The notes below the pieces were generated by a model, which searched no databases, was not told the origin of the DNA, and worked only from the letters and a program-made list of their open reading frames with translations. Positions 1 to 5,413 of a stretch of DNA of 6,187 nt are shown here, piece by piece (the first letter of the stretch is position 1; the number at the start of each line of letters is the position of its first letter). The position numbers were made by a program, and so were the translations under genes. Origin of the DNA: Modestobacter sp. (GTDB lineage: Bacteria; Actinomycetota; Actinomycetes; Mycobacteriales; Geodermatophilaceae); assembly GCA_025963425.1 (NCBI GenBank), contig JAOPUQ010000276.1:1-6187 (forward strand), in the 5' to 3' direction.

Positions 1-30
1 TCCGGTCTGGTCGGGGGTTCCGGTCTGGTC
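1..30. repeat. Short direct repeat at the window edge (12-nt unit, two copies)
   Basis: The 12-mer TCCGGTCTGGTC occurs at 1-12 and again, identical, at 19-30, giving an 18-nt period with a G-rich spacer. The second copy runs into the stop codon of the Lrp-type regulator (29-31, read on the minus strand), so the repeat forms the immediate 3' flank of that gene. Because the first copy starts at base 1, the array may continue outside the window. No hairpin or coding role is evident. It could be chance in GC-rich DNA or a small tandem duplication. Confidence 0.45.
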
Positions 31-538
31 AGCCACGACGGCCCTCCCATTTGGTCGACAGCACGACGGTCGTCCGGGTGCGTGCGACGCCCCGGATCCT
101 GTTCAACGCGCTGATGGTGTCCTCCAGTGCCGGGATGTCCGCCACACGCACCTTGAGCACGTAGCCCTCGCTGCCGGCCACCCGCCAGCAGTCCTCGACC
201 GAGGGCAGCGCGGCCAGCGCCTCCTCCAGCCCGGTGTCGTCGACCTGGTCGCTCTCGATGACGCCGACCAGCGCGGTCACCCCGAGGCCGACGGCCGCCG
301 GGTCCAGGACCGCCCGGTAGCCGGTGATGACCCCGGACGCCTCCAGCTTGCCGACCCGCTCGTGCACCGAGGGCGCCGACAGCCCGACCTGGCGGGCGAG
401 CTCGGCATAGCTGGCCCGCCCGTTGGCCCGCAACAGGCTGATCAGCTGCTCGTCCACCGCGTCGATGACGCCCCTCCGGTCCTCGTCACGTCCCGGGACA
501 CGGCCCGGAACACCGATCCCGCGCAGACGGCGCGACAT
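29..538 (-). CDS. Lrp/AsnC-family transcriptional regulator
   Basis: DNA-binding regulator of the feast/famine (Lrp/AsnC) family, cytoplasmic and normally dimeric or octameric. From the ATG at 538 it is 169 residues, against roughly 150-165 usual for the family. Residues 26-75 form the N-terminal winged helix-turn-helix (DAVDEQLISLLRANGRASYAELA, then LSAPSVHERVGKLEASGVI), and residues 84-160 the alpha/beta RAM ligand-binding and oligomerisation domain (VEDCWRVAGSEGYVLKVRV). The ending GVARTRTTVVLSTKWE is, from memory, very close to an AsnC-type regulator beside the Streptomyces futalosine menaquinone genes. The first 25 or so residues are an Arg/Gly-rich extension without family support. An alternative start is GTG at 457 (142 residues), with GGAGGGG at 471-477 but a long 13-nt spacing. 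The open frame continues upstream to 838, but that part is antisense to the neighbour and is excluded. The gene is divergent from the small membrane protein at 597, so autoregulation from the shared region is plausible. Effector and targets are unknown. Confidence 0.9.
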   Translation of the reverse strand: MSRRLRGIGVPGRVPGRDEDRRGVIDAVDEQLISLLRANGRASYAELARQVGLSAPSVHERVGKLEASGVITGYRAVLDPAAVGLGVTALVGVIESDQVDDTGLEEALAALPSVEDCWRVAGSEGYVLKVRVADIPALEDTISALNRIRGVARTRTTVVLSTKWEGRRG

Positions 539-549
539 CAACACGTCCG

Positions 550-555
550 AGTATC
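550..555 (-). promoter_or_regulatory. Candidate -10 box for the Lrp-type regulator
   Basis: Read on the minus strand this is GATACT, a fair match to an actinobacterial -10 (TANNNT-like, one base off). It would start transcription about 4-6 nt before the ATG at 538, making a nearly leaderless message. That fits the absence of a Shine-Dalgarno sequence there. If the GTG at 457 is the real start, the same promoter would give a leader of about 85 nt carrying GGAGGGG. No convincing -35 is visible. Confidence 0.3.
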
Positions 556-568
556 GCCGCGGTCGTAC
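551..568. promoter_or_regulatory. Imperfect dyad in the divergent promoter region, possible operator
   Basis: The 18-bp segment has the form GTA-N3-CCGCGG-N3-TAC, symmetrical at 12 of 18 positions and centred between 559 and 560. It sits between and partly overlaps the two opposed -10-like boxes. A dimeric regulator bound there would cover both promoters. Lrp/AsnC proteins often bind imperfect dyads of about this size next to their own gene, which is the reason for the suggestion. The GC-rich core differs from the AT-rich centre of classical Lrp sites, and a CCGCGG core alone is common in such DNA. Confidence 0.3.
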
Positions 569-571
569 ATT
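566..571 (+). promoter_or_regulatory. Candidate -10 box (TACATT) for the small membrane protein gene
   Basis: TACATT matches the TANNNT pattern of actinobacterial housekeeping promoters. It would place the transcript start near 578, leaving a leader of about 19 nt that still contains the G-rich ribosome binding site at 582-589. No recognisable -35 hexamer lies 16-18 nt upstream. Confidence 0.35.
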
Positions 572-581
572 GGGGGGCGAC

Positions 582-589
582 GAGGGGGG
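582..589 (+). promoter_or_regulatory. Ribosome binding site fixing the start at 597
   Basis: GAGGGGGG lies 7 nt before the ATG at 597 and is complementary to the 16S anti-Shine-Dalgarno end. It argues that translation begins at 597 and not at the upstream in-frame ATG at 423, which has no such site and would run antisense through the regulator gene. Confidence 0.6.
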
Positions 590-596
590 TGGCCTG

Positions 597-821
597 ATGG
601 TCTTCCTGGTGATGTTGGTGATCGCGGTGGCCGTGGTCGTGCTCGTGATGCGCGCGGCCTCGGCCCAGAGCGGAGGGACCGGCGGTGCCGGCCGGCCCGA
701 CCGGCCCCCCAGGCCGCCCCGAACCCAGCGGCCCGTCCGGCCGCTGGCCCCCGACGACGACCCCGAGTTCCTGCGCGAGCTCGAGCGACGCACCCGCCGC
801 GACGACGGCGCGGCCAGCTGA
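597..821 (+). CDS. Small single-pass membrane protein with C-terminal DDDPEFLREL segment
   Basis: A 74-residue protein of unknown function. Residues 1-18 are almost wholly hydrophobic (MVFLVMLVIAVAVVVLVM), forming one N-terminal membrane anchor or signal-anchor. A Gly/Pro/Arg-rich linker follows (about 25-50, with RPDRPPRPPRTQRP), then an acidic-to-basic charged end with DDDPEFLRELERRTRRDD (about 53-70) that is probably helical. The tail is presumably cytoplasmic because of the basic residues after the anchor, but orientation is not certain. Similar D-D-x-P-E-F-L-R endings occur, as I recall, in small actinobacterial membrane proteins annotated with a PLD-nuclease N-terminal-like domain, although that domain itself is absent here. 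The start rests on the strong ribosome binding site 7 nt upstream. It is transcribed divergently from the Lrp-type regulator and is followed by a strong hairpin at 845-878, so it is probably a single-gene transcript. Confidence 0.75.
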   Translation: MVFLVMLVIAVAVVVLVMRAASAQSGGTGGAGRPDRPPRPPRTQRPVRPLAPDDDPEFLRELERRTRRDDGAAS

Positions 822-844
822 CCCTCCCGGCCCCGCACGGACGA

Positions 845-878
845 CGAGCCGTCAGCCCCGTGCGGGGCTGACGGCTCG
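845..878. terminator. Perfect 15-bp hairpin between convergent genes, likely bidirectional terminator
   Basis: Arms 845-859 and 864-878 are exact reverse complements (15 of 15 pairs), closing a 4-nt loop GTGC. It lies 24 nt after the stop of the small membrane protein gene and 15 nt beyond the stop of the convergent gene ending at 893. It can therefore form in both transcripts and serve both. No T-run follows on either strand, as is common for actinobacterial terminators. It could instead act as an mRNA-stabilising stem. Confidence 0.8.
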
Positions 879-892
879 CTGGGTTCCGGGGG

Positions 893-1243
893 TCAGGCGG
901 CGGTGGTGTCCCGGCGCTTCTCCGCGGCGGCGGCGCCGCCGAAGAACCGCCGCCAGCCGGCCCGGCGCGGGGCCGGCGACTCCACGACGACGGTGAGCGC
1001 ACCGGGACCGGCCGCGGCCGGGGTGCTGCCGGTCCGCCCGTCGGCCGGCCAGCCCAGGCCGGTGCCGTCGGGCGGCGAGCCGGGCCAGCCGAGGCCGCCA
1101 TCGGTCGCGGTGGCCGGGCGTCGGCCCCGGGCGTGCCGGAGGGTGCCGAGCGACTCGGGCGCCTGGCGTTGCAGGGCAGCCGCCACGATCGGGTGCACGC
1201 CGGCGCCGTCGCCGGCCGCGTGCCTACCCACGGTGAACTCCAC
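893..1243 (-). CDS. Hypothetical protein, Gly/Pro/Ala-rich, with two GLGWP motifs
   Basis: A 116-residue protein that I do not recognise. The N-terminal part (1-40) holds a small plausible helix, HPIVAAALQRQAPESLGTLR at 17-36. A low-complexity middle carries GLGWP twice, at 50-54 and 62-66, exactly 12 residues apart. The C-terminal part has a short strand-like LTVVVESP (83-90) and then a basic-aromatic RRAGWRRFFGG (93-103) and a charged end. No signal peptide or long membrane segment is present, so it is probably cytoplasmic, perhaps membrane-touching through the tail. Strong G/C preference at third codon positions supports translation in this frame. The start is GTG at 1243, since an in-frame TGA lies at 1253-1255; no good ribosome binding site precedes it, and GTG at 1231 is an alternative. 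It lies 127 nt downstream of ccsB on the same strand and may share read-through or have its own promoter. Confidence 0.65.
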   Translation of the reverse strand: MEFTVGRHAAGDGAGVHPIVAAALQRQAPESLGTLRHARGRRPATATDGGLGWPGSPPDGTGLGWPADGRTGSTPAAAGPGALTVVVESPAPRRAGWRRFFGGAAAAEKRRDTTAA

Positions 1244-1370
1244 CGGGATCAGTCATGGGGTCAGGATGACACGTCGGGGGGACCTCAGCAGCACTTTGGG
1301 GTCGCCGGGCGGCAAGACCACCCGAATTAGTGACGCAGCGTGATCGTAGCGAGAGCGGTGGGCGCTCGGC
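1244..1370. other. Intergenic spacer between ccsB and the GLGWP protein gene
   Basis: This 127-nt spacer is less GC-rich than its surroundings. It should hold the end of the cytochrome c maturation transcript and possibly a promoter for the gene starting at 1243. I find no convincing -35/-10 pair on the minus strand, no strong hairpin and no ribosome binding site near 1243. Only a weak, interrupted stem is present at 1348-1371. Confidence 0.5.
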
Positions 1371-2348
1371 TCAGCTGACGCCGGCGTAGCTGTGCAGACC
1401 GGTGGACACCATGTTCACGTAGAGCAGGTTGAAGACCATCACGGTCAGCCCGACCACGTTCACCCACGCCGACGGGCGGCCGCGCCAGCCGGCGGTGGTG
1501 CGGGCGTGCAGGTAGGCGGCGTAGACGACCCAGGCGATGAAGGCCCAGGTCTCCTTGGGGTCCCAGCCCCAGAACCGACCCCAGGCGCTCTCCGCCCAGA
1601 TCGCGCCGGCGATGACGGCGAAGGTCCAGATCGGGAAGCCGAAGACCGCGGTGCGGTGGGCAGTGCGGTCCAGGGCCGCGGCGCTGGGCAGCCGGGCCAG
1701 CAGCGAGGACGACGGCGCCTGCCCCTCGGCGGCCTTCTGCTCGTACCGGGACCGCAGCAGGTAGAGCACGCTGGCGATGCCGCTGACGAAGAAGATGCCG
1801 AAGCCGAGGATCGCCGTCGTCACGTGGACGCCGAGCCACCACGACCGCAGCGCCGCGACCAGCGGGCCGGCCGAGGCGTAGAGGAACAGCCCGATCAGCA
1901 CCATCGACAGCACGACGGGGCCGAGCACGAACGCCCCGATGTGGCGCAGCACCGGCGCCCGCAGCGCCAGCACCGTGTAAGCCACGACCGCCACCAGCAC
2001 CACGGCGGTGGCGAACTCGTACATGTTGCCCCAGGGCAGCCGGTCGGCGGCCATCCCACGGGTGACCAGCACCGCGGCGTGGGACACCACGCCCAGCACG
2101 GTCAGGACCATCGCGACCGCGCCCAGGCGGCGGGCCCGCGGCGACTCGGCCGGCTCCCCGTCGACCAGGCCGGCGCCCGGCTGCTCCGCCGGCGGAGCGC
2201 CCGCGCCGGCGGCGACCAGCTCCCGGGACCGGGCCGGGCGGTTGCCGAAGGCGAGCTCGGCGCAGAACGCCACGACCGCCAGCGAGTACAGCACGACGCT
2301 GACCGTGAACAGGTTGTCCGACAGCGCGGCGAGCGACGGGTCGATCAC
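1371..2348 (-). CDS. ccsB: Cytochrome c biogenesis protein CcsB (ResC/CcsA-type haem handling subunit)
   Basis: Integral membrane subunit of System II cytochrome c synthase. With ResB it carries haem b to the outer face of the membrane and presents it for thioether ligation to CXXCH apocytochromes. At 325 residues it is of normal length. The tryptophan-rich haem-binding signature is clear at 260-268 (WGWDPKETW), between hydrophobic segments, and the usual conserved histidines can be placed at H90 in a membrane segment, H175 (WWLGVHVTTA) and H319 (GLHSYAGV) near the C-terminus. About eight hydrophobic segments are visible: 13-34, 76-96, 112-129, 138-157, 173-198, 236-252, 270-281 and 295-314. 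Residues 37-74 form a hydrophilic Pro/Glu/Ala-rich cytoplasmic loop of little conservation. The start GTG at 2348 overlaps the resB stop as GTGA, with GAAGGAGA at 2359-2366 as ribosome binding site, so its translation is coupled to resB. It is the last gene of the operon. Confidence 0.96.
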   Translation of the reverse strand: MIDPSLAALSDNLFTVSVVLYSLAVVAFCAELAFGNRPARSRELVAAGAGAPPAEQPGAGLVDGEPAESPRARRLGAVAMVLTVLGVVSHAAVLVTRGMAADRLPWGNMYEFATAVVLVAVVAYTVLALRAPVLRHIGAFVLGPVVLSMVLIGLFLYASAGPLVAALRSWWLGVHVTTAILGFGIFFVSGIASVLYLLRSRYEQKAAEGQAPSSSLLARLPSAAALDRTAHRTAVFGFPIWTFAVIAGAIWAESAWGRFWGWDPKETWAFIAWVVYAAYLHARTTAGWRGRPSAWVNVVGLTVMVFNLLYVNMVSTGLHSYAGVS

Positions 2349-4006
2349 GAGGACGGGATCTCCTTCTCCGGTGCGCCACCGCGCGCGGACGGCGCGGCGA
2401 CGTCAGGTTCGGACGTGCGGTCGGCACGGTCGGCCAGCGCCGTCCGGACCTGGTCGGTCAGTGCGGTGAACCGCGGCCCCGTGTCGGCGCTGCCGCGGGT
2501 CAGCGAGCCGATCGACAGCACGGTACCCCCGCCGTCCGGGCCCGGGCCGACCCGGGCGAAGACCCGCTCGCGGCGTACCAGCAGCATCCCGAGCAGCCCG
2601 GCGAGCAGCGAGATCGCCGCCGCCAGCACCCAGCCCTGGCCGGGATCGTGGGACAGCTGCAGGGCGGCGAACTCCTTGTAGCCGCTGAAGGTGACCACCG
2701 TGCCGTCGTCCAGGGTGGTGGACTCCCCGACCGACAGGTTGGCCGTGGCCACCTTGGTCAGCCGGTCGCGGTCGATCTGGGTCTGGTCCAGCGAGTACAC
2801 CGACTGCGGCAGCCCGGAGTCCAGGCCCAGGTAGCCCCGGTAGACGAAGATCGCGACCTGCGGGTTCAGCGGCCGCGGGTCGGTCGAGACGAGCACGCTG
2901 CCCTGCAGCAGCCCGGTCGGGGCGAAGAACCCCTGCAGGGCGAGCTGGTCGGTGGCCCCGGCACCGAGGTCGGGCAGCTTGAGCGCGCCCTCGCTGGCCA
3001 TCGTCGCGGTGTCGGTCGGCAGGAACGGCGCGGAGACGTCGGTGAACGCCGTCCCGTCCGGCAGCGTCACGCTGAAGGTCGGGCTGAACCCGTGGCCGGT
3101 GACGTAGACCCGGTCGCCGTCCACGCGCAGCGGGTGGTTCACGCCGATGGTGGTGTTGCGCGTCGCCGCCCCGGCCAGGCCGTAGCCGATGTCGGCGGTG
3201 AAGGACGCCGCGGTGGCGTTCTCCTCGTACTCGGCCTGGAAGTCGGTCAGGTCCACGCAGAGCGGGGTGAGGTCGCGCTGGCTGACCAGCGGGCCGGCGG
3301 AGTAGGTGTCGTACTGCTGCAAGGAGTTGCAGAAGCCGCCGCCCTCGGTGACCAGGATGCTGCCCTCGTAGCCCCAGAGCTTGCCGCCGGCCAGGCCGAG
3401 CAGCAGCGCCAGCAGCGACAGGTGGAACAGCAGGTTCCCGGTCTCGCGCAGGTACCCCTTCTCCGCCGACAGCTCCGCACCCGTCCGGCCCTCCCGGCGG
3501 ACCACCCGGAAGCGCCTGACCCGCAACTCCTCCTCGACCACGTCCAGCGTGGCCGCCGGCGGCAGGCCCGCTGCGAGCTCCGTGGACTCGGGCAGCCGCT
3601 GCAGGTGGCGGGGGGCCGCCGGCGGCGGGGACAGCAGGTTGCGGGCGTGCTCGGCGGCGCGGGGCAGCACGCAGCCGATGAGGGAGATGAACAGCAGCAG
3701 GTAGATCGCGGCGAACCAGGGCGAGCTGAAGACGCCGAACAGGAAGAGCCTGTCCAGGACCGGCGCGAGCGTCGGGTGGTCGCGGAAGTACTGGCTGACG
3801 TTGGACTGCGACAGCGACCGCTGCGGCAGCAGCGACCCCGGGATGGCGGCCACGGCCAGCAGGAACAGCAGCACCAGCGCGGTGCGCATCGCGGTGAGCT
3901 GGCGCCACCAGCGCAGCAGCCGGCCGGTGACCCGGCCGAGCAGCGGAGGTGGGGACGGCGGGGTGGCCGGCGATGCCGGTGGCCGCGGCGGAGCCGTGAT
4001 CGTCAC
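2345..4006 (-). CDS. resB: Cytochrome c biogenesis protein ResB (Ccs1-type)
   Basis: Partner of CcsB in the System II haem ligase; the large outer-face domain is thought to hold apocytochrome c for ligation. The 553 residues fit the family. A Pro-rich cytoplasmic N-terminus (1-37) is followed by membrane segments at about 42-60 (ALVLLFLLAVAAIPGSLLP), 97-114 and 195-213, the last starting with the conserved GNLLFHLSL (H195). The extracytoplasmic domain runs from about 216 to 457 and contains two cysteines, C226 (GGGFCNSLQQYD) and C250 (LTPLCVDL). A DPGQG motif then leads into the fourth segment (458-476) and a cytoplasmic tail of about 77 residues. The start is GTG at 4006, overlapping the ccdA stop as GTGA. 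The open frame extends upstream to 4747, but that part is a shadow of ccdA. The gene overlaps ccsB by 4 nt at its 3' end. Both junctions suggest coupled synthesis of the complex. Confidence 0.95.
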   Translation of the reverse strand: MTITAPPRPPASPATPPSPPPLLGRVTGRLLRWWRQLTAMRTALVLLFLLAVAAIPGSLLPQRSLSQSNVSQYFRDHPTLAPVLDRLFLFGVFSSPWFAAIYLLLFISLIGCVLPRAAEHARNLLSPPPAAPRHLQRLPESTELAAGLPPAATLDVVEEELRVRRFRVVRREGRTGAELSAEKGYLRETGNLLFHLSLLALLLGLAGGKLWGYEGSILVTEGGGFCNSLQQYDTYSAGPLVSQRDLTPLCVDLTDFQAEYEENATAASFTADIGYGLAGAATRNTTIGVNHPLRVDGDRVYVTGHGFSPTFSVTLPDGTAFTDVSAPFLPTDTATMASEGALKLPDLGAGATDQLALQGFFAPTGLLQGSVLVSTDPRPLNPQVAIFVYRGYLGLDSGLPQSVYSLDQTQIDRDRLTKVATANLSVGESTTLDDGTVVTFSGYKEFAALQLSHDPGQGWVLAAAISLLAGLLGMLLVRRERVFARVGPGPDGGGTVLSIGSLTRGSADTGPRFTALTDQVRTALADRADRTSEPDVAAPSARGGAPEKEIPSS

Positions 4007-4842
4007 AGTGCGGAGTCCCCGAACCCGGTGGCCGCCAGCCAGCTGCGCAGCCACTGCATCATCTCGGTCCACGCGCCGGTGAGCAGGAGCAGGCCGACCA
4101 GCACCAGCACCACGCCGCCGAACCGGGTGACGGCGGCGGCGTGCCGGCGCAGGAACGAGGTCGCGCCCATCGCCCACCGGGCGCCGAGGGCCACCAGCAC
4201 GAAGGGGATGCCCAGGCCCAGGCAGTACGCCACGCCGAGCAGGGCACCGCGGCCGGCGGTGGCCTCGGAGAAGGCGAGGAAGTTCACCGCCGAGAGGGTC
4301 GGACCCAGGCACGGCGTCCAGCCCAGCCCGAAGACCACGCCCAGCAGCGGCGCACCGGCCAGCCCGGCGGCGGGCCGGGCGGAGAGCTTCCTGGTGCGCT
4401 GGAGCAGCGGCAACCAGCCGAGGAACGCGAGGCCGACCACGATGGTGACGACGCCCATCACCCGGGTGATCAGGTCCTGGTGCACGAGCAGCAATCGGCC
4501 CAGACCGCCGAACAGCGCTCCGAAGGCCACGAACACGACGGTGAAGCCGAGCACGAACAGCACCGCGCCGAGCACCATCCGCCCGCGCGGGGAGCGCTCG
4601 TCGGTGGTCTCCCGGACGGCGGTGGCGGTGGCGGTGCCCCCGGCACCCGAGGGAGCGGCCGAGGGTGCGGCGGACGTCGTCCGCGCGCCGGTGCCGACCA
4701 GGCCGGTCACGTAGGAGAGGTAGCCGGGCACCAGCGGCAGGACGCACGGCGAGGCGAAGCTGATCAGCCCCACCAGGGCGGCCACGGCGGCGGCGACGAG
4801 CAGCGGCCCGTCGGTGACCAGCCCGGCGAAGGTCTGCCCCAC
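4003..4842 (-). CDS. ccdA: Cytochrome c biogenesis protein CcdA (DsbD transmembrane-domain family)
   Basis: Polytopic membrane thiol-disulfide carrier that moves electrons from cytoplasmic thioredoxin to an outer-face thioredoxin-like protein, here presumably the TlpA-like lipoprotein encoded immediately upstream. The redox cysteines lie in the two family signatures: C33 in SFASPCVLPLVPGYLSY and C178 in GLGWTPCLGPTLSAV. Six hydrophobic segments are seen at about 14-30, 90-112, 126-147, 165-190, 200-220 and 241-256, consistent with two inverted three-helix repeats. The 279-residue protein is slightly long because of a 40-residue Ala/Thr/Ser-rich loop (50-88, including SAAPSAAPS) between the first and second segments. 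The start is GTG at 4842, one base after the tlpA-like stop, with GGGGGGAG at 4850-4857 as ribosome binding site and 7-nt spacing. The 3' end overlaps resB by 4 nt. The call is secure. Confidence 0.95.
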   Translation of the reverse strand: MGQTFAGLVTDGPLLVAAAVAALVGLISFASPCVLPLVPGYLSYVTGLVGTGARTTSAAPSAAPSGAGGTATATAVRETTDERSPRGRMVLGAVLFVLGFTVVFVAFGALFGGLGRLLLVHQDLITRVMGVVTIVVGLAFLGWLPLLQRTRKLSARPAAGLAGAPLLGVVFGLGWTPCLGPTLSAVNFLAFSEATAGRGALLGVAYCLGLGIPFVLVALGARWAMGATSFLRRHAAAVTRFGGVVLVLVGLLLLTGAWTEMMQWLRSWLAATGFGDSAL

Positions 4843-4843
4843 C

Positions 4844-5413
4844 TCAGCTCTCCCCCCGTACCAGGTCCAGCACCGCGCGCAGGTCGTCCTGCTGCACCTC
4901 ACCGGTGTACACCGCGGCGACCCGGCCCTCGCGGTCCAGCACGATGGTCGAGGGGATGGCGGTGGCCGGGTAGTCGCGGAAGGCCAGCGCCACCTCGCCC
5001 TTCGGGTCGTAGAGCGAGGGGAAGGTGATCCCCTTGCTGTCCACGAAGGCGGTCGCCAGCTGCCGCACGTCCTTGACGTTGAGCCCGAGGAACTGCACCC
5101 CGTCGCCCTCGACCTCGGCGTAGACCTCCTGGAACTGCGGCGTCTCCACCCGGCAGGGCGCGCACCAGGAGCCCCAGAAGTTGAGGACGGCGACGTCCCC
5201 GGCCAGCGACGAGGACTCGAAGTCCCCGCCGGACAGCAGCTCGCCGGAGAACTCGGGCGCGGTGGCCCGCTCGTCGGCGGGGATGACCTCGCCGGCCGGG
5301 GTGCCGGCCACGAAGCGGAACTCCCCGCCGTTGGCGACGTCGACCGCCCCGGAGCCGGTGGTGCAGCCGGCGAGCGCGCCGAGCGCCGCCACCACGAGCA
5401 GCGCCCTACGCAC
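4844..5413 (-). CDS. TlpA/ResA-like thiol-disulfide oxidoreductase, lipoprotein
   Basis: Membrane-anchored thioredoxin-fold protein of the TlpA/ResA group, expected to reduce the CXXCH cysteines of apocytochrome c on the outer face of the membrane using electrons from CcdA. The first 17 residues are a lipoprotein signal (MRRALLVVAALGALAGC) with lipobox LAGC and C17 as the lipid-bearing residue. A linker of about 35 residues leads to the thioredoxin fold, starting near APEFSG at 52. The active site is WCAPC with C84 and C87, preceded by VLNFWGS, and the cis-proline is in AIPSTIVLD (P154). At 189 residues it is complete and of typical size. The start GTG at 5413 lies inside the preceding gene (8-nt overlap) and is needed to keep the signal peptide intact; the nearest later GTG codons would truncate it. 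The stop is 1 nt from ccdA. ResA itself is a close functional analogue, but orthology cannot be settled by eye. Confidence 0.93.
   Translation of the reverse strand: MRRALLVVAALGALAGCTTGSGAVDVANGGEFRFVAGTPAGEVIPADERATAPEFSGELLSGGDFESSSLAGDVAVLNFWGSWCAPCRVETPQFQEVYAEVEGDGVQFLGLNVKDVRQLATAFVDSKGITFPSLYDPKGEVALAFRDYPATAIPSTIVLDREGRVAAVYTGEVQQDDLRAVLDLVRGES

Noticed and set aside
423..596. Upstream extension of the small membrane protein frame to 423
   Set aside because: It is antisense to the regulator's helix-turn-helix and lacks a ribosome binding site; the hydrophobic anchor and ribosome binding site support the ATG at 597.
539..838. Upstream extension of the Lrp-type regulator frame to 838
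   Set aside because: It has a Ser/Arg/Thr-rich composition and runs antisense through the small membrane protein gene, far beyond family length.
903..1343. Plus-strand open frame of 146 codons opposite the GLGWP protein
   Set aside because: Arg/Ala/Pro-rich shadow composition, and third-position G/C preference favours the minus-strand frame; it also runs through the spacer without stop by chance of high GC.
1348..1371. Interrupted hairpin just after the ccsB stop as a terminator
   Set aside because: Only 5 plus 3 base pairs around a bulge with no T-run; too weak to support beyond chance in this composition.
1327..2427. Second minus-strand open frame over ccsB (366 codons)
   Set aside because: Arg/Gly/Ala-rich out-of-frame shadow; the ccsB frame carries all family motifs.
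4007..4747. Upstream extension of the resB reading frame to 4747 (800-residue version)
   Set aside because: The extension is rich in Arg/Ala/Gly without membrane or domain features and lies on top of ccdA in another frame; the GTG at 4006 in the GTGA overlap gives a normal-length ResB.
4843..4902. ccdA start at 4902
   Set aside because: The added 20 residues (Cys/Arg/Trp-rich) overlap the tlpA-like gene end and precede a good ribosome binding site at 4850-4857 that serves the GTG at 4842.
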